Positions 9,029 to 18,139 of a stretch of DNA of 64,000 nucleotides are shown in pieces. Under the pieces are notes generated by a model. It saw only the letters and a program-made list of their open reading frames with translations, did no database searches and was not told where the DNA came from. Position 1 is the first letter of the stretch; every line of letters begins with the position of its first letter. A program made the position numbers and the translations under genes. The DNA lies in assembly GCF_002567005.1 (NCBI RefSeq), contig NZ_NUZU01000013.1, positions 217,721-281,720 on the forward strand, given 5' to 3'. The stretch is from Bacillus sp. AFS073361 (GTDB lineage: Bacteria > Bacillota > Bacilli > Bacillales > Cytobacillaceae).

Positions 9029-10501
9029 CTATTTTATTGCTTTATACTCTTTAATCACAAGAAGTGATTTGAGCTCATCATCCTCCGGTCCTTGTACAGG
9101 AAGGCCTGCTTCGAGGTTTTTCCGGATGTAATGGAGGTTTTCCTTTGTAATAATTTCACCTGGGATAAAAATTGGGATACCTGGTGGATAAACCATCACA
9201 AATTCTGCAATAATTCTTCCTTCTGATTCTTCAAAAGGAATAACTTCTGTTTCCGCATAAAATGCATCTCTAGGTGTTAATGCAAGCACTGGGATTTCAG
9301 GTAGTAGAACTTCTACAGGCTCAATTCTATCGGTACTGTGCTGGCATATGTCCGCTAATTCCTTGAGAGCATTTACTAGTAAGTCAGCTTCAGTTTCTGT
9401 GTCTCCAAGTGTGATAATACAAAGAATATTATATAAATCGGAAAGTTCCACTTCAATATTATGTTTTTCTCTTAGCCATTTTTCTACATCATAACCAGTT
9501 AATCCTAATTCTTTTACTGAAATAATTAATTTAGTTGGATCGTAATCAAAGGTAGCTTTTGATCCTAAGATTTCTTCACCAATACAATGTAGATTTTCGA
9601 TTTCATTAACTCTTTTTCGAATCGATTGTGCTACTTTAATTGTATTATCAATTAAGTCCCTTCCCTTAGTAGCTAATTGCTTACGTGCAACATCGAGTGA
9701 AGCAAGCAATAAATACGAGGTAGAGGTGGTAGTAAGCATACTTAATATGGATTGGACATGTTTGGCAGAAACGAGGCCTTCTTTTACATTGAGAATCGAA
9801 CTTTGAGTCATCGAACCACCTAGTTTATGAACGCTGGTAGCTGCCATATCTGCACCTGCCTGCATTGCAGAGAGTGGAAGTTCTTCATGAAAATGAATAT
9901 GCACCCCATGGGCTTCATCAACTAAGACAGGGATATCATAAGAGTGTGCAATTTCAACAATCTTTTTCAAATCCCCGGAAATACCAAAATAAGTTGGGTT
10001 GATAACTAATACTGCTTTCGCATCTGGATGCTGTTTAAGAGCTCTTGCCACGGCATCGGGAGTGATTCCATGAGATATACCTAGTTCCTTATCAATTTCG
10101 GGCTGGATAAACACCGGAATAGCGCCTGAGAAAACAATCGCAGACATGATAGATTTATGAACATTTCTAGGTACGATAATTTTATCATCTGGACCACAAA
10201 CAGCCATAATCATCGCAATTATCGCTCCGCTTGTGCCTTGTACAGAAAAGAATGTTCTATCTGCACCAAAGGCTTCGGCTGCTAAATCTTGCGCTTGTTT
10301 GATAATCCCTTTTGGCTGATGTAAATCGTCTAGCGGACCAATATTTATTAAGTCGATAGACAGGGCGTTATCCCCGATAAAGTTACGAAATTCAGGGTCA
10401 ATCCCAGCGCCTTTTTTATGACCAGGAATATGAAACTGAATTGGATTCTTCTTTGCATGTTCTAATAAACCGCTAAATAACGGTGTTTGATTTTGAGACA
10501 A
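9029..10501 (-). CDS. speA: arginine decarboxylase (Orn/Lys/Arg decarboxylase family)
   Basis: PLP enzyme of the aminotransferase-like decarboxylase fold that converts arginine to agmatine, the first step of polyamine synthesis in Bacillus. Visible motifs are FHIPGHKKGAG near the N terminus, DEAHG (PLP aspartate region) and SVHKLGGS with the PLP-binding lysine. The start is set at a TTG (codon 10499-10501) because AGAGGTG lies 10 nt upstream and because B. subtilis SpeA starts in the same place (MSQ...TPL). This gives 490 residues. It is monocistronic and convergent with SR1. Confidence 0.9.
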   Translation of the reverse strand: MSQNQTPLFSGLLEHAKKNPIQFHIPGHKKGAGIDPEFRNFIGDNALSIDLINIGPLDDLHQPKGIIKQAQDLAAEAFGADRTFFSVQGTSGAIIAMIMAVCGPDDKIIVPRNVHKSIMSAIVFSGAIPVFIQPEIDKELGISHGITPDAVARALKQHPDAKAVLVINPTYFGISGDLKKIVEIAHSYDIPVLVDEAHGVHIHFHEELPLSAMQAGADMAATSVHKLGGSMTQSSILNVKEGLVSAKHVQSILSMLTTTSTSYLLLASLDVARKQLATKGRDLIDNTIKVAQSIRKRVNEIENLHCIGEEILGSKATFDYDPTKLIISVKELGLTGYDVEKWLREKHNIEVELSDLYNILCIITLGDTETEADLLVNALKELADICQHSTDRIEPVEVLLPEIPVLALTPRDAFYAETEVIPFEESEGRIIAEFVMVYPPGIPIFIPGEIITKENLHYIRKNLEAGLPVQGPEDDELKSLLVIKEYKAIK

Positions 10502-10702
10502 TTTATAAACACACCTCTTTGTAAAAAATACTCTAATTATGTCGAATTTCAATAATAAACAAAGGAATTATAGCATTATTCCCATTCATTGCAAAGAAAT
10601 TTATGTTATTCCTTATCCAGTTTACGATAGTTTCCCTTTAACACAGGAAAATTACCCTAAAGTAACGAAATAACAAGTAGAAAGTTTTTAGGAGGGCTTC
10701 AA

Positions 10703-11662
10703 TTGGAATGGAAAACACGAGTGACTCAATTATTAAACATACGTTATCCGATAATTCAAGGGGGTTTAGCCTATTTAGCCTATTCTGAATTAGCTTCAGC
10801 TGTTTCAAACGCAGGTGGTCTTGGGCAGATCACTGCCATGTCATTAGCTGAACCTGAACAACTTCGAGCGGAAATACGTAAAGTAAGACAACTAACAAAC
10901 AATCCTTTTGGGGTGAACTTTGCGATTGGACAGCATGGCAGACCATTTGCCGATTTTCTACAAGTGGCTATTGATGAAAAGGTTCCGGTTGTTTCAATGA
11001 CAGGAGGAAATCCTGCACCCATATTTGAGCAATTAAATGGTACACAGATAAAAACACTTGTCCTTGTTGCGGCCAGAAGACAGGCAGTTAAGGCAGAGGA
11101 ACTTGGTGCAGATGCTGTTATGGTTGTGGGGCAGGAAGGTGGGGGCCACCTTGGCCGAGATGATGTAGGTACAATGGTACTAGTGCCTCAAGTGGTAGAT
11201 GCTGTTTCTATACCTGTTATTGCTTCAGGGGGAATAGGTGATGGACGTGGACTAATGGCTGCCCTTAGTTTAGGTGCAGAGGGTATTGAAATGGGTACAA
11301 GATTCATTGCAACAAAAGAATGTGTTCATGCCAATGAACTATATAAGAATACCTTAGTGGAAGGCAATGAAACTGGCACAGTGGTGATTAAAAGGACTAT
11401 CGGTGCTCCGGCTAGAGCATTAGCTAATAGTTGGACAGAAAAAATTCTAGAAATTGAAAAAAACAATGGGGGATATGATGATTTAAAAGATTACATTAGT
11501 GGAACTGCAAACCAACGCTATATTTATGATGGTGTACCTGATAATGGTTTTGCATGGGCAGGGCAAGTGATGGGTTTAATAAAAGATGTCCCTACAGTTG
11601 AAGAATTATTTCATCGAATGATACATGATGCTGAACAAATTCGTGCAAAATGGGGAAAATAA
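10703..11662 (+). CDS. FMN-dependent oxidoreductase, nitronate monooxygenase / FabK family
   Basis: A TIM-barrel flavoprotein of 319 residues. It shows IQGGLAYLA at the N terminus, GQEGGGHLGRDD in the middle, and the FMN phosphate-binding stretch ASGGIGDGRGLMAALSLGA followed by EMGTRFIAT. This family includes nitronate monooxygenases (2-nitropropane dioxygenases) and the FabK-type enoyl-ACP reductases, and sequence reading alone does not separate them. The start is a TTG with GGAGGG about 7 nt upstream. It stands between speA and yktA, probably co-transcribed with yktA (42-nt gap). Confidence 0.8.
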   Translation: MEWKTRVTQLLNIRYPIIQGGLAYLAYSELASAVSNAGGLGQITAMSLAEPEQLRAEIRKVRQLTNNPFGVNFAIGQHGRPFADFLQVAIDEKVPVVSMTGGNPAPIFEQLNGTQIKTLVLVAARRQAVKAEELGADAVMVVGQEGGGHLGRDDVGTMVLVPQVVDAVSIPVIASGGIGDGRGLMAALSLGAEGIEMGTRFIATKECVHANELYKNTLVEGNETGTVVIKRTIGAPARALANSWTEKILEIEKNNGGYDDLKDYISGTANQRYIYDGVPDNGFAWAGQVMGLIKDVPTVEELFHRMIHDAEQIRAKWGK

Positions 11663-11704
11663 GTATATGATTCTGTTTAGTTGAATTAGTAAGAAGGTGA
11701 AATT

Positions 11705-11977
11705 ATGGAATACCAATATCCTATTGACCATCATTGGAGTACAGAAGAAATTGTGGATGTAATTGCATTTTTTGAAACAATTGAAAAGGCATATGAACAG
11801 GGAATTGACCGCGATGTGGTATTGAAGGCATATCGCCGCTTTAAAGAAATCGTTCCCAGCAAAGCCGAAGAAAAGACAATTTGTAATGAATTTGAAGAAA
11901 TGAGTGGCTATTCTTCTTATCGAACTATAAAAAAAGTAAAAGATGCAGCCTCCGGGGATAGAATTAAAATGAAATAG
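11705..11977 (+). CDS. yktA: UPF0223 protein YktA
   Basis: A 90-residue helical protein beginning [16 protein letters not shown], matching the YktA/UPF0223 family of Firmicutes. It is soluble, with no known function. The start is an ATG preceded by AGAAGGTGAA. It lies just upstream of yktB in the opposite direction, as in B. subtilis, with a shared terminator between them. Confidence 0.85.
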   Translation: MEYQYPIDHHWSTEEIVDVIAFFETIEKAYEQGIDRDVVLKAYRRFKEIVPSKAEEKTICNEFEEMSGYSSYRTIKKVKDAASGDRIKMK

Positions 11978-12020
11978 AAAAAATCAGATCCTGCACCTAT
12001 TGTGCAAGATCTGATTTTTT
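11978..12020. terminator. bidirectional terminator between yktA and yktB
   Basis: AAAAAATCAGATC and GATCTGATTTTTT flank a TGCA/TGCA inner stem. It is a strong symmetrical terminator. Confidence 0.9.
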
Positions 12021-12022
12021 TC

Positions 12023-12445
12023 TTACTTTCTATTTTGTGAAATTCGATATAAAGTGGCAACTTTCTCAAAAACACCCTCAATTTGCTGAATTAATTGATC
12101 AGAACCTAATTGAATGACTTTTTCTCTTTCAATTGTATAACCACATAATAATTCTGCTTTTTTTACGTTATGCAGGCGGTCAAAAAGCGAACGAAGTTCT
12201 TCCTTTGATAAATGTCTGTGGGCAATGGTTTCTGGCTTTGTATGATCCACTGACCAAACATAGTCCTTTGGTGTATCTTTGTAAATTTTTGCTATTTTTT
12301 TTGAAAATCTTTCAGCAATTAATTCTTTTTGAGGTGCTTCATAAATAACAGCAAACCATATAAACAAATGGGTATTCCACATGCCGATTTGAAAATGGGG
12401 AAGCATCTTATAACCTCGAGGATTATTTGAGAATGCAACCCAAGT
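12023..12445 (-). pseudogene. yktB: chromosomal yktB, C-terminal fragment cut off by the island
   Basis: The frame contains about 139 residues of a DUF1054 (UPF0637) protein, from TWVAFSNN through RGYKMLPHFQIGMWNTHLFIW to the normal C terminus. A full-length member has about 205-212 residues, so about 71 residues are missing at the N terminus. They are found on the same strand at 21161-21372. Joining the two at the GT dinucleotide (12444-12445 and 21161-21162) keeps the frame and gives PPKDTWVAF, matching APKDTWLAI in the intact copy at 20446-21063. A start codon inside the fragment (12404-12406) exists but has no ribosome site, so the fragment is probably not expressed. Confidence 0.93.
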
Positions 12446-12461
12446 ATGCTTTGTTCACAAA
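12428..12461. other. left attachment junction (host yktB / island)
   Basis: Host sequence ends with CAACCCAA, followed by the GT core at 12444-12445, then the island half-site ATGCTTTGTTCACAAA (12446-12461). This half-site is the reverse complement, with two mismatches in 16, of the half-site at the right junction, so the junction is placed by symmetry. Confidence 0.85.
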
Positions 12462-12725
12462 ATACAATAGCGAAAAAACTTGATTTCATAAGGTAAAATA
12501 AATACATGATTTTATAAATAAGACTTTGTGAAAACTTGTACTTAAACTAAAGAGGTAGGATAGGGAAAGAAGTAGTTGAACTAGTTCATCAATAATATTA
12601 CGAATTAGAGGATTCAAAATAAGGCTTTTAAATTTGATGGATAAGTTAGGTTGTTCCATAGATACTTTTTCTATTTTGGGGGATATTATCCTTAATGGAT
12701 TATATTGAGGAGGTTTCTATGGGAA

Positions 12726-13736
12726 ATGGAAAATAATGATGTTCATATTAAATTAACTACTGCTGAAATTGCAACTCTGTGGAGAACATATATTCAAAAC
12801 ACAGCTGTAAGATGTTTTTATAAATATTTTCTTCAATATCTTCAAGATGAGGAGATAAAGTCAATTATTAAAGAAGCTGTGGTTTTGGTTGAAACAATTA
12901 TTAGGAAAATCGAAACAATTTTCGAAAAAGAAAACTTCCCAATACCAAAGGGATTTTCGGATAAAGATATTGACTTAACAGCCCCTGCCCTTTATACAGA
13001 CCTATTTGCATTAAGTTTTCTATATCGTGGAGGGCAAGTAATTATTCCTCAATATTCAAATACTCTTTCTAGAGTGACACGAATCGATATTTATAATTTT
13101 TTTGAGGAGTGTCTAAACAGTGAAACGAAATTACATAAGGAAGCATTAAACCTTATGCTTTCAAAAGGATTAAATGATCGACCTCCAAAGATGGAGTATC
13201 CAAAAAATGTTGAGTTTATTAAAGATCACCCGTCATTAATCAATACTTGGTTAGGTGATAAAAGACCTCTAAATACTTTAGAAATAACAGAACTTTTTAT
13301 CGAAATCGAAAGAAATGCAATTGGTCTAATCCTTTTGATGGGATTAATACAGGTAACAAAAGATAAGGAAATAAAGAACTATTTATTAAAGGGAAAAAAA
13401 CTTGCTGAAAAGCAAGTCGATACATTTGATAAGTTATTAAAAGAAAATGATCATTTTACTGGATTTCCAATAACTATGGAGGTGACAAATTCAACAATTT
13501 CCCCATTTTCTGAAAGATTAATACTGTTTATTATAGCTACTTCAAACCAAATTGCTATTTCTGCACTTGGAGATGCATTGTCTGTATCAATGAGAAAAGA
13601 TTTAGCAACCCAGTATATCCTTATTTTAACAGAGGTAATGAAGTACGGTGACGAAGGGCTTAAACTTTTGATTGAACGAGGCTGGATAGAGCAACCACCA
13701 CAACCAATTGATAGAAACCAATTTTATAAATCATAG
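12726..13736 (+). CDS. DUF3231 family protein
   Basis: A 336-residue protein made of two similar helical halves, the usual DUF3231 arrangement: the first half opens LTTAEIATLWRTY and the second LNTLEITELF. The family is common in spore formers and has been likened to four-helix ferritin-like proteins; its function is unknown to me. The ATG at 12726 is 12 nt after AGGAGG. A better spaced ATG at 12719 is out of frame and meets a stop after five codons, which could mean a small deletion or insertion at the start. An in-frame TTG at 12705 lies before the ribosome site. Base composition is AT-rich like the host. Confidence 0.65.
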   Translation: MENNDVHIKLTTAEIATLWRTYIQNTAVRCFYKYFLQYLQDEEIKSIIKEAVVLVETIIRKIETIFEKENFPIPKGFSDKDIDLTAPALYTDLFALSFLYRGGQVIIPQYSNTLSRVTRIDIYNFFEECLNSETKLHKEALNLMLSKGLNDRPPKMEYPKNVEFIKDHPSLINTWLGDKRPLNTLEITELFIEIERNAIGLILLMGLIQVTKDKEIKNYLLKGKKLAEKQVDTFDKLLKENDHFTGFPITMEVTNSTISPFSERLILFIIATSNQIAISALGDALSVSMRKDLATQYILILTEVMKYGDEGLKLLIERGWIEQPPQPIDRNQFYKS

Positions 13737-13779
13737 CACTTCTATGAGGGGAGGATAATCATAAGGGGATTGTGATCAT

Positions 13780-14156
13780 GTGAATAATGCAATTGAAAAA
13801 TTATTATGGAGCATCGCCCTTCCTGGGTTTGGTCAGTTTCTAAACGGAAAAGTAATTAAAGGCATTGTTTTTGTGATATTAGAGTTTCTGGTAAATGTTC
13901 AAGCGAATTTCAACGTTATTATTATTGCAAGTTTTCAAGGCGATATTCAAAATGCGATTGTACATGCTGATTATCAGTGGTTAATGTTTTATCCATGTTT
14001 ATATTTTTATGCAATGTGGGATGTATTTATTCCTCAAGTTTTCTATTATTTGGGGTTTTACTGGGACCTGTTTGGCTCCCTATGTTGTGTGTAATTCCCG
14101 GATTAGTTGTAGGAATTATAATAAAGAAAAGTCTAACAAAACTGGATATTTCCTAA
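13780..14156 (+). pseudogene. decayed small multi-pass membrane protein gene
   Basis: The first frame (GTG at 13780) encodes an intact-looking N-terminal part, SIALPGFGQFLNGK, followed by hydrophobic helices and YPCLYFYAMWDVF. It then runs into a short aberrant tail ending at 14094. In another frame from about 14052 a hydrophobic C terminus continues (LLGPVWLPML, then GLVVGIIIKKSL) to a stop at 14154-14156. Together this looks like one TM2-like membrane protein that has lost internal sequence and its frame. It is island cargo, probably once co-transcribed with the DUF3231 gene 43 nt upstream. Confidence 0.6.
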
Positions 14157-14233
14157 ATAACTAAAATTTTTTATATAAATTTGTTCAGCTAACGGTGGCA
14201 ATAATTGAACAGTGAAATATTAGATAATAATAT

Positions 14234-14272
14234 CGCTTGGATAGATTTTTTATAGCTAACCAAGCGTTTTAT
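14234..14272 (+). terminator. terminator after the decayed membrane gene
   Basis: CGCTTGG and CCAAGCG form a 7-bp stem around a 19-nt loop, followed by TTTTATT. Confidence 0.6.
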
Positions 14273-14341
14273 TGTGTTAAAATGACCGCCGCCGTTTTAT
14301 TTATATAACACATTTAATTCCACTTTTTCGCCTTCCCGCTT

Positions 14342-15808
14342 TTAATCAATTCGTTCAATCAATTTCTTGAAACCTTCATTCTTTTCACGGGTCGAAAGAT
14401 TCCCTTCGAATAGTTCCTTCAAGTTAATTTCAGTCCAACGCTTCATTCGTTCCTTTTTCTTTGCTTCGTCAATAAATTCATTTGATTGGGATAATCGTTC
14501 AACCTCTTTTTCCGCAGCTTTAATTTTTTGTTCTTCGGCTTTTTTCCTTTTTTCGAATTCCTTTCGGTCAATCATTCCGTCGATAAATAATTCCTTTATT
14601 CGTTCAATCCGTTTGTTTGCTTTTTCAATCGCTTCAATTTGAAGTGCAATCAACGCCTTGCCGCCCCGATTTCGGCGTTTTGGGGCGTCTTGGGTCTTAC
14701 TGAACAACCTTGCTGCAAAGTCTTCCATATCGTCCCGTAACGCCCTTAGAACGACGTCTTCTTGACAACCTTGATTCTTGTCGCAGCGGTGAATCCCGTC
14801 GGGAAGAATATGACGGCACTTTTTCAAATAAACACGATTCTTTGGGTCACGATACCACGATATTCCATGACCACAAAAAGCACACTTCGATATTCCCGAA
14901 AGAATATATTCGCCCTTTCGGGCACGGTGCGGAACAAGACGGGTTTCTTCAAGCCGTTGAACAATATACCAATGTTGTTCTTCGGTCTTCAACGGTTCAT
15001 GATGTCCTTTGACCTTGATTATCTTTGACGGGTCGTTTTCACGGTAATGATTACCATTCACACGCCGAAATTTGCCGTGAAAGACATAACCAAGATGAAA
15101 TTCGTGTTTCAAAAGTCTTGCCGTTTGTGATTGCCGCCAAACCGCATTAGGTTTCCCCGAAATTGTCGGGATTCCTTCGACGTTGAAGCGTTGGGCGATT
15201 TCTTCCGTTGAAAGACCTTCTTCAAGGAATAGCGTTAACAAGTAGTTGTATATTTTACGCCCGTTTTCGTCAACCTTGACCGTCCTTGTATTTCGATCGT
15301 AGTAATAAGGAAAGGGCGGCTTTCCGTTTGTGAAGTTTCCTTCCTTCGTCCCGTTGATTTTGCCTTGCTTCAATCGTTTCTTGATTTGACGATATTCTTG
15401 ACGGACAATCAACGATTCGAATTCGGAAAGCATTTCGGAAGACTCTTCGTTCAAATCATAGGTTCTATTTGGCGTCACAATAAGCGTATCGGATTCCTTA
15501 AAGATTTCGTTAATGATTCCGGCGTCTTTTTGGCTTCCACGTGTCAAACGGTCAAAAGCAACTACAAGCACGGCGTCAAATGCACCAGCTTCAACTTTAT
15601 CCAATAGTTCCATGAAAACGGGACGCCTGGAAATAGAATCGGCCGAACCGATTTCTTCGTAAAATTCAACGTTTTTAAAACCGTTCTTCGTAATGAATTC
15701 TTTCAATTGAAGACGGTGTTTTGAAAGTGTGTCTTCCGTGTCCAAGTCTTCCCGTGATTTCCGCAAGTACGCAGCAATTCGACTATACTTGTTTAATCGT
15801 TCGGTCAC
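14342..15808 (-). CDS. large serine recombinase (site-specific integrase)
   Basis: A 488-residue recombinase, the only one in the island and so its likely integrase. Domains in order are the resolvase-type catalytic domain (about 10-150) with the nucleophilic Ser in YLRKSRED and the DRLTRG helix; the recombinase domain (about 175-275); a zinc ribbon (CAFCGHG, later CRHILPDG and a final Cys pair); and a long charged coiled coil to the C terminus. The start is set at a GTG because AAAGGA lies 9 nt before it; an ATG three codons earlier touches the ribosome site. A TATAAT box on the minus strand at 15840-15845 may be part of its promoter. Its 3' end faces the left junction. Confidence 0.92.
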   Translation of the reverse strand: MTERLNKYSRIAAYLRKSREDLDTEDTLSKHRLQLKEFITKNGFKNVEFYEEIGSADSISRRPVFMELLDKVEAGAFDAVLVVAFDRLTRGSQKDAGIINEIFKESDTLIVTPNRTYDLNEESSEMLSEFESLIVRQEYRQIKKRLKQGKINGTKEGNFTNGKPPFPYYYDRNTRTVKVDENGRKIYNYLLTLFLEEGLSTEEIAQRFNVEGIPTISGKPNAVWRQSQTARLLKHEFHLGYVFHGKFRRVNGNHYRENDPSKIIKVKGHHEPLKTEEQHWYIVQRLEETRLVPHRARKGEYILSGISKCAFCGHGISWYRDPKNRVYLKKCRHILPDGIHRCDKNQGCQEDVVLRALRDDMEDFAARLFSKTQDAPKRRNRGGKALIALQIEAIEKANKRIERIKELFIDGMIDRKEFEKRKKAEEQKIKAAEKEVERLSQSNEFIDEAKKKERMKRWTEINLKELFEGNLSTREKNEGFKKLIERID

Positions 15809-15854
15809 GCAAATCATTCCTTTCGGTTGTTTTGATACGATTATAATGAGTTGA

Positions 15855-16358
15855 ACGTTTTTCGGTACTATTGAATCATATGCACTCGGGGACGTTGACG
15901 AAAAAGACGTTGAAAGGGCAAAGGAACTTCTTGAAGCGAAGAAAAATGAAATCAAGGAAATTGACGAACTTATCCAACGGGTGAAAGCCGTTAGGAAATC
16001 CGTCGCCCTTGAATCCGTTCCCTTTGTCAAAGAAGCACGGGCTAAAAAGGTTGAAGCGATTCAAAAGCGTTATGACGAACAAGCGACAAAGGTTATCGAA
16101 GCAAGGAACGTATTCCTTCGTGAACTTGCCGAACTTGGACGGGTTGCAAAGGAAGTCGGCAGCGTGAATGCCGAGTTTAATAATGTAATGCGTGAACTTG
16201 GCGAACCAACTGCAAGATTTGGTGCTGCAATTAACGAAAGGACAATTATATCTGGCGGCTGGACACGGGAAGAAGATTGTTTAGGCGTCGAAGGAAATCT
16301 CCAAAAGCAAGTCTATAAATCAGGTGTTATTCCGAAGTTGTTCGGGGGTGCGAATTAA
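15855..16358 (+). pseudogene. phage-type coiled-coil protein, 5' end missing
   Basis: The frame is open from 15855 and reads as one coherent acidic/basic helical protein from its first codons (DVDEKDVERAKELLEAKKNE onward), about 165 residues. The earliest ATG/GTG/TTG start is the GTG at 15981, which lies deep inside the coiled coil and has no ribosome site. The real start therefore seems to be lost, with the break close to the divergent recombinase gene. The stop overlaps the next ATG (TAATG), so it belongs to the same run of genes. I do not recognise the family. Confidence 0.5.
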
Positions 16359-16588
16359 TGGTTCAAGGCACTATGTCGGCATTTGAATACTTCGTTAAAC
16401 AATTAGATTATCAAGTCCAAACGTTAGAAATGATTCTTTCAATGAAGGAAGAAGGGAAATCGGTCGAAGAAATATCCGAGTTTGTCGGCGTATCTCCTAC
16501 CGAAGTGAACAAAGCACGTCCGAAACATCTTGAAGTTGCGAAGGAAGATTTGAACCGGTATCAAAGACGATTAAAACGGGGGTTGTAA
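16358..16588 (+). CDS. small helical protein with a possible HTH
   Basis: A 76-residue protein overlapping the preceding gene by the TAATG arrangement. The middle segment (GKSVEEISEFVGVSPTEVNK) looks like a helix-turn-helix; the C-terminal end is basic (RYQRRLKRGL). It could be a DNA-binding regulator or packaging accessory. It is unrecognised by name. It is followed 3 nt later by the next gene, so the run is co-transcribed. Confidence 0.55.
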   Translation: MVQGTMSAFEYFVKQLDYQVQTLEMILSMKEEGKSVEEISEFVGVSPTEVNKARPKHLEVAKEDLNRYQRRLKRGL

Positions 16589-16591
16589 GGT

Positions 16592-16966
16592 ATGAAGCTA
16601 AACGAATTTGATAATTTACGTTATGAAGAAGCCAAACGGCGACCGCTTCACGATATTATGGACGGCTACAACAAGCGAAATCCTATGAAACAAGAAAAAC
16701 CCTCTGATTCGGTCGAAGCACTTCGGGAACGATATTTAAAGGATAGAAATTCTTTATCGTCGATTGAACTTCTTACGTTAGGAATGTCGGAATTGCAAAG
16801 TAAACGGGACGCCGTACTAGAGGAACGTCAAAAGGCTATCGATGACTATATGCAGCCGTATCACGAAAACAAAGATAAACAAGAAGAATATATTTCTACC
16901 AATAGCGAAGAATTCCAGCAATTAGCGAAGCAAATGGCTGAACTACAAGCTGAATTCAACGATTAA
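16592..16966 (+). CDS. unknown charged helical protein
   Basis: A 124-residue soluble protein, highly charged, with a predicted coiled coil in its second half (LQSKRDAVLEERQKAIDD and the C-terminal QLAKQMAELQAEF). The ATG follows a GTAAGG site and lies 3 nt after the previous gene. It shares base composition with its neighbours and probably belongs to the same phage-derived set. No function is assigned. Confidence 0.55.
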   Translation: MKLNEFDNLRYEEAKRRPLHDIMDGYNKRNPMKQEKPSDSVEALRERYLKDRNSLSSIELLTLGMSELQSKRDAVLEERQKAIDDYMQPYHENKDKQEEYISTNSEEFQQLAKQMAELQAEFND

Positions 16967-16967
16967 A

Positions 16968-17003
16968 CGGCGGTGACAATTAAAAATGATTGTTGCCGTC
17001 TTT
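16968..17003 (+). terminator. hairpin between small island genes
   Basis: ACGGC and GCCGT, extended by GACAAT and ATTGT, form a long imperfect stem followed by CTTTGTTTGTT. It could terminate or weaken transcription between the two small-gene groups. Confidence 0.45.
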
Positions 17004-17071
17004 GTTTGTTACGCCTATTTTTTCGTGTTTGCATGTAGAAATTGGCGTTCTGTTTAACGGGGGTGAATGGA

Positions 17072-17425
17072 ATGCCTGGAAGTGAAGATTTGAAGCGTTG
17101 GGAAGAAATTGACAAACTTATTTCAAAATTAAGTATCACGATTTACGGGATTGATACAACAAAATTAAATTGGCGGGAAGAACAAGCGTTTATAGAAACG
17201 TGGGAAAAGCGTCGGCAGCTTGAAGAAGAACTTCGTCGCCGAAATCCAAAGCCCGAACGGAAACTTTCAAAGGCGGAAGAACTGGAACAACGTCGGGCAA
17301 ATTTACTTTGGGCTAAGTTCGAAAAGGTACGGAATAAAACGCCGTTGAAGGAAACAACAAACGGTGAACTGCGGGATCAACTTCAAATATTACGTTCTAT
17401 TGTTGCAACGTTAGGAGGTGAATAA
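17072..17425 (+). CDS. unknown charged helical protein
   Basis: About 117 residues, beginning MPGSEDLKRWEEIDKL, rich in Arg and Glu and mostly helical. The ATG at 17072 is preferred over an upstream start at 17042 because GGGGGTGA precedes it and the protein-like region begins there. It ends next to the terminase-small-like gene, whose ribosome site lies within this gene's last codons. Such a charged short protein directly before a terS-like gene is often seen in phages. I do not recognise it. Confidence 0.55.
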   Translation: MPGSEDLKRWEEIDKLISKLSITIYGIDTTKLNWREEQAFIETWEKRRQLEEELRRRNPKPERKLSKAEELEQRRANLLWAKFEKVRNKTPLKETTNGELRDQLQILRSIVATLGGE

Positions 17426-17426
17426 C

Positions 17427-17843
17427 GTGGATATTTTCGAAGGATTGACCGAACTCGAAGCAAAGATTGTCGTTGAACTTGCCGATAAGGGCGGTAGAAC
17501 TTACGAAGAAATTGCCGAAGCCGTTGGAATATCCGAAAGGCAATTGTTTCGATACCGTCAAAAGACGCATATAAAACGTGCGATACGTGAACTTGCAGTT
17601 CAAGAATTGGAAAGCGACATTCCCGATATTATGGGGGCACTTCGACGAAATATCAAAAAAGGTGATTTCCGTTCGATAGAATTGGCGGTCAAAATGCTTG
17701 GTCTTCTTGTTGAACGCCGTGAAATTAATCAAACAACAACAATCAATAACCAGCGTCTTCTAGAAATGAGTGACGAAGATATCAACGAAGAATTACAAGC
17801 AATTGAAAGGGAATTAAAAGTGATTCAAGGCGGTGCAGAATAA
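17427..17843 (+). CDS. phBC6A51-type HTH protein, terminase-small-subunit-like
   Basis: A 138-residue protein with the layout of phage small terminase or phBC6A51-family proteins: an N-terminal helix (LTELEAKIVVELADK), a helix-turn-helix (TYEEIAEAVGISERQLFRYR), and then a segment GALRRNIKKGDFRSIELAVKMLGL typical of the oligomerisation part. Small terminases recognise phage DNA for packaging. The expected terminase large gene does not follow. The start is a GTG at 17427, with AGGAGG 8 nt upstream; an earlier GTG falls inside the ribosome site. The stop overlaps the next gene's ATG. Confidence 0.6.
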   Translation: MDIFEGLTELEAKIVVELADKGGRTYEEIAEAVGISERQLFRYRQKTHIKRAIRELAVQELESDIPDIMGALRRNIKKGDFRSIELAVKMLGLLVERREINQTTTINNQRLLEMSDEDINEELQAIERELKVIQGGAE

Positions 17844-18103
17844 TGCGTCGTCTTTTTGATATTACGGAACAAATAACAAACGGGATTGATTATGGAGTTC
17901 ACGCAACAAGGGGCGAATTTTGGGAAGATAATCTTCGTACTGAATTGGAATCCCGAAAACAAAAGGCAGCGGATATGCTTCGGAATGATACACCGAACAA
18001 TATCTTCAAGATTGCAGGTCTTTGCAAATTGCCGGTTCTTGTTGTCCGTGATTTGGAACGGGAATATTTGAACGATATTAATTACAAGGGGGAAGCCGAA
18101 TGA
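17843..18103 (+). CDS. unknown small phage-type protein
   Basis: An 86-residue soluble protein with a TAATG overlap to the preceding HTH gene, so translation is probably coupled. It is mixed charged and helical (RTELESRKQKAADMLRND) with a hydrophobic middle (IAGLCKLPVLVV). The same frame remains open after its TGA for another 53 codons (see 18140-18262), so it might be a gene cut by a nonsense mutation. No family is recognised. Confidence 0.5.
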   Translation: MRRLFDITEQITNGIDYGVHATRGEFWEDNLRTELESRKQKAADMLRNDTPNNIFKIAGLCKLPVLVVRDLEREYLNDINYKGEAE

Positions 18104-18139
18104 GGCGAAGGAATAAATAATGACGTTGTTGTCCGCAGT

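Noticed and set aside
14710..15607. Plus-strand frames opposite the recombinase
   Set aside because: They overlap a gene with complete serine recombinase domains on the other strand and have no domain features.
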